A stretch of 64,000 nt of DNA from Pigmentiphaga sp. H8 (GCF_003854895.1 NZ_CP033966.1:1364001-1428000); one strand, 5' to 3'. Counted from the stretch's first letter, positions 45,310 through 53,126 are shown. Made by a program: numbers and translations. The notes: generated by a model not told the origin, from the sequence alone.

Positions 45310-46158
45310 TTGAAGCTACTCAGATACGGCCCGCCGGGCCTGGAGCGGCCCGGCCTGCTCGATGCCGCCGGCGCGATCCGCGACCTGTCCGGCCTCCTGA
45401 CCGACATCGGTCCCGACACCCTGTCGCCGGACACGCTGCAAGCGCTGGCCGCGCTCGACCCCCGGCGCCTGCCCGTGGTGGACGGCGCGCCGCGCCTGGG
45501 CACGCCCTGGCGCGGCATCGGCAAGTTCGTCGCGGTCGGCCTGAACTACGGGCGCCATGCGGCCGAGGCCGGCATGGCCATTCCGGCCGAACCCACGCTG
45601 TTCTGCAAATGGACCAGCTGCATCTCGGGCCCGGATGACGACATCGTCATTCCGCCCGGCTGCGCCCGGGTCGACTGGGAAGTGGAACTGGGCATCGTCA
45701 TCGGCAGCCGCGCGCGGGCCGTCGACGAGGCCGATGCCCTGCGCCACGTGGCCGGCTACTGCCTGGCCAACGACGTGTCCGAACGCGAATACCAGATCGA
45801 CCGCGGCGGCGGCCAGTGGGGCAAAGGCAAGGGCTTCGACAGCTTCGGCCCGCTGGGGCCCTACCTGGTCACGGCGGACGAAGTGCCCGACCCGCAGGAC
45901 CTGGAGCTGTGGCTGGAACTCAATGGCGAGCGCCGGCAGACAGGGCATACCGGCGACATGATCTTTTCCTGCGCCCGCCTGGTCAGCGAGTGCAGCCGCG
46001 TGATGACGCTCGAACCTGGAGACGTCATCATCACCGGCACCCCGGCCGGAGTGGGGATGGGGGCCCGCCCGCCGCGCTACCTGGAAGCGGGTGACGTGGT
46101 CACGCTGGGCGGCGGCGTGCTGGGGTCCCAGACACAACGGGTCGTTGCGGCGGGCTGA
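45310..46158 (+). CDS. fumarylacetoacetate hydrolase-family protein
   Basis: The 282-residue protein starts with TTG at 45310 behind GGAG. It has VGLNYGRHAAEAG, the metal strand DWEVELGIVIG and the terminal GDVIITGTPAGVGMG. In the last position of the dioxygenase operon it is a good candidate for cleaving a ring-opened or 2-keto-acid intermediate. It is only distantly similar to the paralogue at 19734. Confidence 0.88.
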   Translation: MKLLRYGPPGLERPGLLDAAGAIRDLSGLLTDIGPDTLSPDTLQALAALDPRRLPVVDGAPRLGTPWRGIGKFVAVGLNYGRHAAEAGMAIPAEPTLFCKWTSCISGPDDDIVIPPGCARVDWEVELGIVIGSRARAVDEADALRHVAGYCLANDVSEREYQIDRGGGQWGKGKGFDSFGPLGPYLVTADEVPDPQDLELWLELNGERRQTGHTGDMIFSCARLVSECSRVMTLEPGDVIITGTPAGVGMGARPPRYLEAGDVVTLGGGVLGSQTQRVVAAG

Positions 46159-46194
46159 GGGGCGGACCCCCAGCGTGGCCGCGGGCGGGGCGGA

Positions 46195-46476
46195 TCAGTC
46201 CTGGCGGCTGGTCACTTCCACCAGGTGATAGCCGAACTGGGTCTTGACGGGGCCCTGGACGACGTTGACGGGGGCGCTGAACACCACCCTGTCGAATTCC
46301 GGCACCATCTGGCCGGGGCCGAAGGTGCCCAGATCGCCGCCCTGGGCGCGCGAGGGGCAGCTGGAGTGCTCGCGCGCGACCTGCGCGAAATCGGCGCCGC
46401 CTTCGATGGCGGCTTTCAGTTCGTTGCACTGGGCCTCGGTGGAGACCAGGATGTGGCGGGCGCTTGCATGGGCCAT
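46195..46476 (-). CDS. parvulin-type peptidyl-prolyl cis-trans isomerase (PpiC-like)
   Basis: The 93-residue product is a single parvulin domain: ARHILVSTEAQCNELK, FAQVAREHSSCPS, GGDLGTFGPGQMVPEFD and VKTQFGYHLVEV. It has no signal peptide, so it is a cytoplasmic stand-alone rotamase like E. coli PpiC. It converges on the dioxygenase operon, 36 bases away. Confidence 0.93.
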   Translation of the reverse strand: MAHASARHILVSTEAQCNELKAAIEGGADFAQVAREHSSCPSRAQGGDLGTFGPGQMVPEFDRVVFSAPVNVVQGPVKTQFGYHLVEVTSRQD

Positions 46477-46569
46477 GATTTGCTCCTTGGTAAGAGGAAG
46501 CAGAGTACCGCAAATTACGGGTATAATTTGCGGCTCCCTTCCTTTCGGCCCTTCGCGCCGGAAGAACCT

Positions 46570-46654
46570 GCCCGAGTGGTGAAATTGGTAGACGCAGGGG
46601 ACTCAAAATCCCCCGCCGCAAGGCGTGCCGGTTCGATTCCGGCCTCGGGCACCA
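46570..46654 (+). tRNA. tRNA-Leu (anticodon CAA)
   Basis: Acceptor stem GCCCGAG pairs with CTCGGGC, followed by ACCA encoded in the genome. The anticodon stem GGGGA/TCCCC encloses the loop CTCAAAA with anticodon CAA. A T-arm with GGTTCGATTCC is seen, and a long variable arm as expected for leucine. The lower-GC mazG/GIY-YIG segment begins right after it, and tRNA 3' ends are common sites of island insertion. I did not find a duplicated tRNA end downstream. Confidence 0.95.
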
Positions 46655-46845
46655 TCACAAAAACTTCTGGCGTTTAGCGCGATTCAGCCGTCATTTGAAA
46701 GACGGGCTAGTCGACTTCGCCCCATGCATTCAGACAAAGTCACGCTGGCCGAGCGGGAATACGCACTGCATCTGAACGCGAGGGTGCAACTCGCTACCGA
46801 GCGGTCTATCATTCATTCCAGCAATCTCACGGGGAAAGGCAGGAA
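46655..46845 (+). other. lower-GC leader between tRNA-Leu and mazG-like gene
   Basis: These 191 bases hold no convincing gene; a short open frame from 46724 (MHSDKVTLAEREYALHL...) runs through the ribosome binding site of the next gene. No LexA-type CTG-N10-CAG box is visible. The mazG-like start has AAAGGCAGG upstream. Confidence 0.45.
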
Positions 46846-47166
46846 ATGGAACAGGTTATTCAGCGGTTGCGTCAGTTCCGCGACGAGCGAAACTGGCAGC
46901 AATTCCACAATCCCAAAGACTTGGCCTTGGCGCTCAGTATCGAGGCCAGCGAACTTCTGGAGGTTTTCCTATGGAAACCCCCTGAAGCCGCCGATCGCGA
47001 AAAGGTGAAAGAAGAGCTTGCCGATGTCTTGGCCTACGCGCTGCTGCTGTCCGACGCGTACGACTTCGACATAAAGAAAATCGTCCTGGAGAAGATCGAA
47101 AGGAACGAACAAAAGTACCCCGTACACAAGGCAAAGGGAACCGCGAAGAAATACAACGAGCTATGA
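46846..47166 (+). CDS. MazG-like nucleotide pyrophosphohydrolase
   Basis: The 106-residue all-alpha protein has the MazG/dUTPase-type metal ligands in E33-x-x-E36 (EASELLEVF) and E57-x-x-D60 (EELADVLAYAL). Such enzymes hydrolyse nucleoside triphosphates, often non-canonical ones, to monophosphates. Its stop overlaps the start of the GIY-YIG/DUF2075 gene (ATGA), so the two are made together. Base composition is lower in GC than most neighbours. In this context it could remove modified or excess nucleotides during phage attack or stress; that role is inference. Confidence 0.87.
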   Translation: MEQVIQRLRQFRDERNWQQFHNPKDLALALSIEASELLEVFLWKPPEAADREKVKEELADVLAYALLLSDAYDFDIKKIVLEKIERNEQKYPVHKAKGTAKKYNEL

Positions 47167-49352
47167 CCCGGCAGCACCTTGTCGAAGTGAAGCGCTATCG
47201 GTTTTCCCCAGAAACGCTGGCGGAAATCGAGACCAATGCATACGCAGCGAACAACTGGCCGCTTGTTTATATTCTCAGCGATGGAACGACACGCTGCGCC
47301 TATGTCGGCGAGACGACGGACACGCTGGCTCGCCTTGGTACGCATCTCAAGCACCCTCGGAAGCGATCGTTGACGACGGTACACCTCGTCAGCAGTGAAC
47401 GCTTCAACAAGTCGGCGACTCTCGATATAGAGTCGTCCCTTATAAAGTACATGTCAGCCGACGGTCGTTTCAGCATGTTGAACGGCAACCTCGGCCTGAG
47501 CGACCACAACTATTATCAGAGGGATGCGCTCTATTCCAGGATATTTCGCGAGGCCTGGGACAGGCTGCGCGAGTACGGAATCGCCCAAAGGTCAATCGAG
47601 GCCATCGACAATTCCGATGTTTTCAAATACTCGCCCTACAAATCTCTGTCGGCCGACCAACAGCAAGGCCTGATCGAGATAATGCGGTCGCTGGTCGACC
47701 CCGGGTTCAAACATATCGTGGTTCAGGGGGGTGCCGGAACCGGAAAGTCGGTATTGGCGATATTTCTATTCAAGCTCATTCATTCCGATCTTGATGAACT
47801 GGATCTGCGCGAATTTTCCGAGGAAGAGAAAGAAGTTCGGGACCTGCTGGGGCAAATCAAACAATCGCTTCCACACCCGCGCATGGCCCTGGTAGTCCCT
47901 ATGAGCTCGTTTAGGAGCACGCTGAAGAAGGCGTTCCGGAACGTTGCAGGCCTGCGTCCCGATATGGTCATCAGCCCTTCCGAGCTGACGAAGCAACGCT
48001 ACGACATCGTCTTGGTCGATGAATCACATCGCCTGCGCAAGCGCGTCAATCTGGGAGCCTATTTCGGTGGCTTCGACGCGGCCTGCGCAGCGCTTGGACT
48101 GGACAAGGATAGGTGCAGCGAGGTGGATTGGGTTACGCGCCAGTCGGATAAAGCAGTCTTCTTCTACGACCCGTACCAAAGCATCAAACCATCCGATGCC
48201 AACGCATCCGACTTCGATGACATCAAGTCTTCGCCGGGCAGCACGGTCATAACTCTGGCATCCCAGTTCCGCGTACGCGCCGGGCGGCACTACGTGCAGT
48301 TTGTCGATGATCTACTGCACATGCGGCTTTCGGCTGACGAGAAGTTCAGTTCCGGCAAGTACGAGTTTTTGGTTTTCGACGCACTCTCCGACATGGTAAA
48401 GGAGATAACGCAGAGAAACTCCAGCTACGGTTTGGCGCGACTGGTGGCTGGTTACTCCTGGCCCTGGATTTCCAGGAAGTCCCCCGATCTACATGACATC
48501 GAAATCGGTGACGTGCGGCTGCGGTGGAACAGCACGACCGTGGATTGGATCAACGCGGAAGGCGCTGCGGGTGAGGTGGGCTGCATTCACACCACCCAAG
48601 GCTATGACCTGAACTACACCGGCGTAATCTTCGGCCACGAAATCCGCTACGACGAAGAACTGGACCAGATTGTCATTGACCGCAACAACTATCATGACCG
48701 GAACGGAAAGCAGACCATCGAAGATCCGAATGAACTCAAGCAGTACATACTGAACATCTATCGGACCATCATGCTGCGAGGCATACGCGGCACGTTTCTC
48801 TATGCGTGCGACGACAGCTTGAGGCGCTATCTGAAGCGGCATGTGGAGAGCCACAAATCCAACGTCATCGCGTTCGCTGCGCCTGGCAAGCCTTTGGAAC
48901 CTTACGTCAACGCAGTCCCGCTCTATGACTTGCGAGCGGCAGCGGGTGGTTTCAGCGCGCTCCAACACGTCGAGCATGAAAACTGGGTAGCGGTCCCCGA
49001 TGGCATGCCCGTGGGGAGGAATATATTTGCCTGCCATGTCGTCGGAGAATCCATGAACAAGATCATCCCCGACGGCGCCATCTGCCTGTTTCGCTTGAAC
49101 CCAGGCGGCAGCCGAAATGGAAAAATCGTGCTAGTGGAATGTGCCGATACGCAGGATGGCGACGCTGGTTCGCGATATACGGTGAAGGAATATCAGAGCT
49201 TCAAGGTGCGTACCGAAGATGGGGCCGAGAATCAACAGATCCTATTGAAACCGCGATCTACCAATCCAGAGTTGACCCCAATTGAGCTCAGCAAGGAAGA
49301 CGACGAACATCGCTATCGAGTGGTGGGCGAGTTTTTGGGAGTGATCAACTAG
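47163..49352 (+). CDS. GIY-YIG nuclease / DUF2075 helicase / LexA-like protease fusion
   Basis: This 729-residue protein combines three modules. A GIY-YIG-like nuclease domain covers about residues 30-110 (VYIL at 35-38, YVG at 47-49, R57, and the metal-binding glutamate E90). A DUF2075 SF1-like ATPase/helicase covers about 175-560: Walker A GGAGTGKS (189-196), Walker B VLVDESH (283-289), QFR (368-370), HTTQGYD (476-482) and the arginine motif LRGIRG (538-543). The C-terminus is a LexA/S24-type protease with AAAGGF (cleavage candidate A594-G595), S630 in GESM and K675 in YTVKEY. It overlaps the mazG-like gene. GC is lower than in surrounding genes. A DNA-damage- or phage-responsive defence role is inferred from domains. 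Confidence 0.88.
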   Translation: MTRQHLVEVKRYRFSPETLAEIETNAYAANNWPLVYILSDGTTRCAYVGETTDTLARLGTHLKHPRKRSLTTVHLVSSERFNKSATLDIESSLIKYMSADGRFSMLNGNLGLSDHNYYQRDALYSRIFREAWDRLREYGIAQRSIEAIDNSDVFKYSPYKSLSADQQQGLIEIMRSLVDPGFKHIVVQGGAGTGKSVLAIFLFKLIHSDLDELDLREFSEEEKEVRDLLGQIKQSLPHPRMALVVPMSSFRSTLKKAFRNVAGLRPDMVISPSELTKQRYDIVLVDESHRLRKRVNLGAYFGGFDAACAALGLDKDRCSEVDWVTRQSDKAVFFYDPYQSIKPSDANASDFDDIKSSPGSTVITLASQFRVRAGRHYVQFVDDLLHMRLSADEKFSSGKYEFLVFDALSDMVKEITQRNSSYGLARLVAGYSWPWISRKSPDLHDIEIGDVRLRWNSTTVDWINAEGAAGEVGCIHTTQGYDLNYTGVIFGHEIRYDEELDQIVIDRNNYHDRNGKQTIEDPNELKQYILNIYRTIMLRGIRGTFLYACDDSLRRYLKRHVESHKSNVIAFAAPGKPLEPYVNAVPLYDLRAAAGGFSALQHVEHENWVAVPDGMPVGRNIFACHVVGESMNKIIPDGAICLFRLNPGGSRNGKIVLVECADTQDGDAGSRYTVKEYQSFKVRTEDGAENQQILLKPRSTNPELTPIELSKEDDEHRYRVVGEFLGVIN

Positions 49353-49671
49353 CAACGTCTGTGCGCAAATGCCGCCGGACTGATGGGCAGAGGCCATCGG
49401 TGGGCCGAGATAGAAGGTTCCTTTGTCGTTGGATAGGACTGGCTTGTACTCACCGGCTTTGAGGCGCTCTGTCCAAAGGACACCGACGCCGCGTTTTATC
49501 TTGTACTCAACCTCCTGCGGAAGGATGTAGCCCTTCGTGATGGAAGGGGGCGCAACTAGGTTGCGGTCAATTCCCCCAGGCATGGGGGGGCATCGCACAT
49601 CCACCAACAAGAGATGCAGCGGAAAGGGCCAGTGAGCCAATAACTCTCGCGTACAACCTTCGGTCTTTCAC
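49353..49671 (-). pseudogene. frameshifted and truncated lipoprotein gene
   Basis: A GTG at 49671 behind GGGAGG (49679-49684, 7-base spacing) starts an obvious lipoprotein signal peptide: KDRRLYARVIGSLALSAAS, then LVGGC with the lipid-bearing cysteine at residue 25. The frame stops soon after a run of seven C (49584-49590 on this strand). The adjoining frame then reads MPGGIDRNLVAPPSITKG and WTERLKAGEYKPVLSNDKGTFYLGPP, plausible lipoprotein sequence. Removing one C joins the two frames. The frame stays open to 49242, but the last part is antisense to the GIY-YIG fusion gene, so the 3' end is probably lost. The start overlaps the vapC stop by four bases. The shift may be real or a sequencing error. 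Confidence 0.7.
49584..49590 (-). repeat. C7 homopolymer at frameshift point
   Basis: Seven consecutive C on the coding (minus) strand lie five bases after the lipobox cysteine codon. A six- or nine-base tract would restore the lipoprotein frame. Tracts of this kind can vary by slippage, so phase variation is possible. Confidence 0.6.
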
Positions 49672-50096
49672 TGCATCGCCTCCCACGGATTGAGGATAGC
49701 GACTCCCGTAGGCGCGAAATCGGTCACATTGCGAGTGACGATCGTCATTCCATGGACAAGGGCCGTTGCTGCGATGAGCGCGTCACGTTCGCCGCGTTTG
49801 TCGGGGATGTGCAGCCGGGCGCAACGTTGCGCCACGGCCGTATCGATTGGCAATGTTCGCCCCGAGAACTCCGGCAACACGTGTTGCTCCAGCCACGAGC
49901 GCAGCATGGCTCCCTGAGTGGCGTCTTTGCGTTCAATCGACAACACGCCAAGCTCCAGCTCCATGATGGTGATGGCAGAAACGAAAAGCTCTGTGGCATC
50001 GACGCTTTCCGTCCATGCCGCCACGTTCGGGTCAGCTTTGCCAACCCGGACCTTTCGCAGTTCAGACACTACGTTGGTGTCGAGGATGAACATCAT
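49668..50096 (-). CDS. VapC/FitB-type PIN-domain toxin
   Basis: The 142-residue PIN domain protein has the acidic metal-binding set: D6 in FILDTNVVSE, E46/E48 in IMELELG, and an aspartate in GERDALIAATA, followed by TRNVTDFAPTG. PIN toxins cleave specific RNAs, often tRNA or rRNA. It is translated from a start that overlaps the antitoxin gene (50093-50096), and its own stop overlaps the start of the broken lipoprotein gene. Confidence 0.9.
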   Translation of the reverse strand: MMFILDTNVVSELRKVRVGKADPNVAAWTESVDATELFVSAITIMELELGVLSIERKDATQGAMLRSWLEQHVLPEFSGRTLPIDTAVAQRCARLHIPDKRGERDALIAATALVHGMTIVTRNVTDFAPTGVAILNPWEAMQ

Positions 50097-50347
50097 GAGA
50101 GATCAGCCGGTCGGGGACCGATGGTCACACGCGGCGGTTCAAATTCGATGTCCGCAACGTCCGGCATGGCCAGAGCATCGGCAATGTTGCGACGCTGCCT
50201 TGTCAGCCGCTGGTATTCCTCGATGCTCAACAGTACATGCGCAGGCTTGCCGCGATCCGTGATAAACACGGGACCATGCTTGGCTGCTTTCTTTGCGCGA
50301 GTAACGTCCTGGTTGAGCTCTCGGCTGGATAGGGTTGTGATGGTCAT
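50093..50347 (-). CDS. Phd/YefM-type antitoxin
   Basis: The product of about 84 residues starts MTITTLSSRELNQDVTRAKKAA, typical of Phd/YefM antitoxins, with GPVFITDRGKPAHVLLSIEEY. The ATG at 50347 is chosen because GGAGGT lies seven bases upstream; an in-frame codon at 50365 is the first of the open frame. It neutralises the PIN toxin encoded downstream and probably represses the operon through the inverted repeat at 50376-50393. Confidence 0.88.
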   Translation of the reverse strand: MTITTLSSRELNQDVTRAKKAAKHGPVFITDRGKPAHVLLSIEEYQRLTRQRRNIADALAMPDVADIEFEPPRVTIGPRPADLS

Positions 50348-50375
50348 GGCGAGTACCTCCTGCACGAGTCACAAT

Positions 50376-50393
50376 TGTAGGTATGTTACTACA
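50376..50393. promoter_or_regulatory. inverted repeat upstream of Phd/PIN operon
   Basis: TGTAG-N8-CTACA lies 28 bases upstream of the antitoxin start, within an A+T-rich patch. It is a candidate operator for the Phd-type antitoxin. The 230 bases from here to the tannase-like gene otherwise show no gene. Confidence 0.55.
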
Positions 50394-50629
50394 TTTTTGG
50401 CGAAGTGTCCATAAGAGGCCGGTAGGCTATGCCGGCTCGCAGTCGAATCCAGGGAGATCGCGGCCGATCTGAGCCGTCGGTAGCCGCCGGCATGCAATAA
50501 CGAGTGGCTATCGCGTCGCGCATCCCGGCATCTCCCAGCCCCGGATTCCGTCTCACATAATCGTCCGCACTACGCACGCCTACCCACGGCCCGCGTAGTG
50601 AAAAACATAAACGGATGGAGACGCCATAC

Positions 50630-52486
50630 ATGTTCCCGCGCACCCTGATCAGCACCTGCGTGCTGCTGGCACTTGCTGCCTGCGGTGGTTCGGATGGTTC
50701 GAGCACCGGTACCGACACCACCACTCCTACCCCGCCGGCCGCCGCCGGCCCGGGCGTATTCGACAGCTCGCTGGCTTTCGACAAGGCCGGCTACACGACC
50801 ATCACCGTCACGCTCGACGGCGTGAGCACGCCGGTGCGCTGGTACCGGGAAGTCTGCTACGTCGGCAAGCCGATGAAGCTGGCGCCCACGCAGGCGGCCG
50901 GCGCAGTGGACAATCAGGACTGCGGCTATCAGAACATGAACATCTTCGTGCGCGAGGCCGACGCTGCCAGGCAGGACAATCCCATCTTCTTCAACGTCAA
51001 CAACTCCGGCTGGCTTGCCAGCTACCAGGGGGGCAAGGGCGGTTGGGATCCCGCGACGCCGGTCACGCGTACCAATTATTCGGGCGCGGACATCGTCAAC
51101 GGCGGCGCCTACGTCAGCACCAGCGACACGGACAAGATCGGCGCGGCGCTCAAGCGTGGTTTCGTATACGTCAACGTCGCCTCGCGCAGCCGTGGCGCCG
51201 TCGCGCCCGCGGGGGTCTACGAGGACGGTGTCTATCAGGGCAAGTCGCCGGCGGCCATCGTCGACGCGAAGGCGGCGGTGCGCTATCTGCGCCTGAACGA
51301 CGGCGCCATGCCGGGCGATGCCGGCCGCATCGTGGTGAACGGCACGAGCGGGGGCGGCGCGCAGAGCACGCAATTGGGCGCCACGGGCAATAGCGCGGAC
51401 TATTTCCCCTACCTGCAGGCCATCGGCGCCGCCGGCATCGACAAGGACGGCAAGAGTTCCATCGACGACGACGTCTTCGCCATCGTGGCCTATTGTCCGA
51501 TCCAGGACATGGGCAGCGCCGATCTGGCCTACGAGTGGATGTTCAATGTGCTGGATACGCGCGCGCTGGTGGCGGCGGACCAGTTGGCCGGGAAGATCGT
51601 GGATGCGGGCGGGGCCCCGTTGATCCGGGCTTCCAATCCGGATCCCGCCGGCAGTGCCGAGTTGATGAGCGCGTTCAAGACCTATCAGGCCGGCCTGGGG
51701 CTGAAGAATGACGACGGCTCGGCGCTGACCACGGACAACATGCTGGCCGCCATCCAGGCGGAGATCAAGAAGGCCGCGACCCGGCAGGTCAAGGCGGGCA
51801 AGCCGTTCGTCGCTTATGGCGCCTATGGGGACGCCGCGGGCAACGGGGTGGGCGGGGGAAGCGGAACGCTGCACTATCTGAATGACTTCATCGGCACGGA
51901 CGCCGCTGGCACGGTGACGTTCTTCGACATGACGAAGTACATGAAATTCGTCGCCACGCAGGCTCGGCTCAAGTCTGTTCCGGCTTTCGACCGGAGTGGG
52001 CAGAGCGCGACCGCGGCCGGTGCGGTGACCACCGATGGCGCGGGTACCGTGAACAGCGCCGGGGGCGAGTCCAATCTGTTCGGTAACGCCGCCCAGGTCT
52101 ATTCCAACTTCACGGAGTATGGCTGGAACCACAACGATGGCGCCGACGGAACCGACAGGCAGGACGGCGTGGGCCTGGCCAGCACGGGCTACAGCTGGGC
52201 CGCGAACCCTCAGCGGGCGTTCCTGCTGAACCAGTACAAGATGATCAATGCGCTGCCGTACGTCGGGAAGACGGACGGCATCACGCCGCACTGGCGCATC
52301 CGCGTGGGCGCGCGGGATCGCGATACGTCCTTCACCGTCGCCTACAACCTCAGCCGTGCGCTGAAGGCCGATCCCAAGGTCAAGGACGTCGATTACGCGC
52401 TTCAATGGGATCAGGGCCATGCCGGCAACTACGACGTGCAGGAGGCGATGGCCTGGGTCGATCAGGTACTGGCCGCGGCTGACTGA
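50630..52486 (+). CDS. tannase-like (subtype B) lipoprotein
   Basis: The 618-residue protein has a lipoprotein signal peptide with lipobox LAAC (cysteine 18 from the ATG at 50630) and a Ser/Thr/Pro-rich linker. A large alpha/beta-hydrolase domain with the nucleophile motif NGTSGGGA (serine near residue 240) follows, with a later aspartate in VGARDRDTSF and a histidine in WDQGHAGNYD, the order seen in subtype B tannases. It would hydrolyse galloyl or related aromatic esters outside the cytoplasmic membrane. GGAG at 50617-50620 supports 50630 over an ATG at 50615. Confidence 0.8.
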   Translation: MFPRTLISTCVLLALAACGGSDGSSTGTDTTTPTPPAAAGPGVFDSSLAFDKAGYTTITVTLDGVSTPVRWYREVCYVGKPMKLAPTQAAGAVDNQDCGYQNMNIFVREADAARQDNPIFFNVNNSGWLASYQGGKGGWDPATPVTRTNYSGADIVNGGAYVSTSDTDKIGAALKRGFVYVNVASRSRGAVAPAGVYEDGVYQGKSPAAIVDAKAAVRYLRLNDGAMPGDAGRIVVNGTSGGGAQSTQLGATGNSADYFPYLQAIGAAGIDKDGKSSIDDDVFAIVAYCPIQDMGSADLAYEWMFNVLDTRALVAADQLAGKIVDAGGAPLIRASNPDPAGSAELMSAFKTYQAGLGLKNDDGSALTTDNMLAAIQAEIKKAATRQVKAGKPFVAYGAYGDAAGNGVGGGSGTLHYLNDFIGTDAAGTVTFFDMTKYMKFVATQARLKSVPAFDRSGQSATAAGAVTTDGAGTVNSAGGESNLFGNAAQVYSNFTEYGWNHNDGADGTDRQDGVGLASTGYSWAANPQRAFLLNQYKMINALPYVGKTDGITPHWRIRVGARDRDTSFTVAYNLSRALKADPKVKDVDYALQWDQGHAGNYDVQEAMAWVDQVLAAAD

Positions 52487-52592
52487 GCTGGACGGCGGCG
52501 GGGTGGCTGTCCGCGCCCGCCGCCAGGTCGCGAGGGCCTTCTCCTTGGTAAGCTTGAGGCCCTCGAGACCCGATCGCAAGCTGCGCTGTCCG

Positions 52593-53126
52593 ATGTCGCT
52601 CCACTTTATTTCGAGTTTTCCCGCTTATTCTCCATCGCTGCTCGCGGCATTTCCCTTCCGGCAAATGGCATTCGCCTTCGCGCTTGTCCTGCCTGGCGCC
52701 GCCCTGGCCCAGGTCTGTACGGTCACGTCCATCCACGACGGCGACACGATGCGCCTGCAATGTCCCTCGCAGAAGAAAAGCATGCCGGTACGGCTGGAGC
52801 GGATCGATGCGCCGGAGATCGGCCAGGCGGGTGGAATCGCCTCGCGCGATTTCCTGCGGGCGTTGTGTCCGTTGGGCGCGCCGGCCCGGTTGTCGCGCCA
52901 TGGCAAGGATCGCTACGGCCGCGTGCTGGGGGATGTCGACTGCGGCCACGGCAGCGTGCAGGAAACGATGCTGCGCCACGGGTATGCGTGGGTCTATCCC
53001 AAGTTCACCGCGGAGCGGGCGTTGGTGGATCTGCAGGGCGAGGCGAAGGCGGGACGGCGCGGCTTGTGGGCCTTGCCGTCGCCTGTTGCGCCGTGGGATT
53101 TCCGTAAGCGAGGCCGCGATCTCTAG
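52593..53126 (+). CDS. thermonuclease-like (staphylococcal nuclease fold) secreted protein
   Basis: The product of up to 177 residues has a staphylococcal-nuclease core: TSIHDGDTMRL, RLERIDAPEIGQ (arginine and acidic active-site residues) and HGKDRYGRVLGDV, followed by HGYAWVYPKF. A signal peptide is present; an ATG at 52665 (MAFAFALVLPGAALA) would give the most compact one and may be the true start. It probably degrades DNA or RNA outside the cytoplasm. Its stop shares CTAG with the convergent GNAT gene. Confidence 0.85.
   Translation: MSLHFISSFPAYSPSLLAAFPFRQMAFAFALVLPGAALAQVCTVTSIHDGDTMRLQCPSQKKSMPVRLERIDAPEIGQAGGIASRDFLRALCPLGAPARLSRHGKDRYGRVLGDVDCGHGSVQETMLRHGYAWVYPKFTAERALVDLQGEAKAGRRGLWALPSPVAPWDFRKRGRDL

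Noticed and set aside
46655..46845. LexA box in front of the mazG-like gene
   Set aside because: No CTG-N10-CAG pattern; the nearest CTG...CAG pair has the wrong spacing.
49242..49352. Extension of the lipoprotein frame opposite the end of the GIY-YIG fusion gene
   Set aside because: The sequence here is the exact antisense of a well-supported coding region, so it is not treated as coding.
47163..49352. Reading the 729-residue protein as a plain LexA-family repressor or as a Schlafen-type protein only
   Set aside because: The repressor helix-turn-helix is absent, and the Walker A, Walker B and HTTQGYD motifs fit DUF2075 while the C-terminus fits the S24 protease.
46640..50560. Duplicated tRNA 3' end as an island attachment site
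   Set aside because: I searched by eye for GGTTCGATTCC and the acceptor-stem sequence; only a weak GTCGAATCC-like string near 50440 was seen, which does not match.
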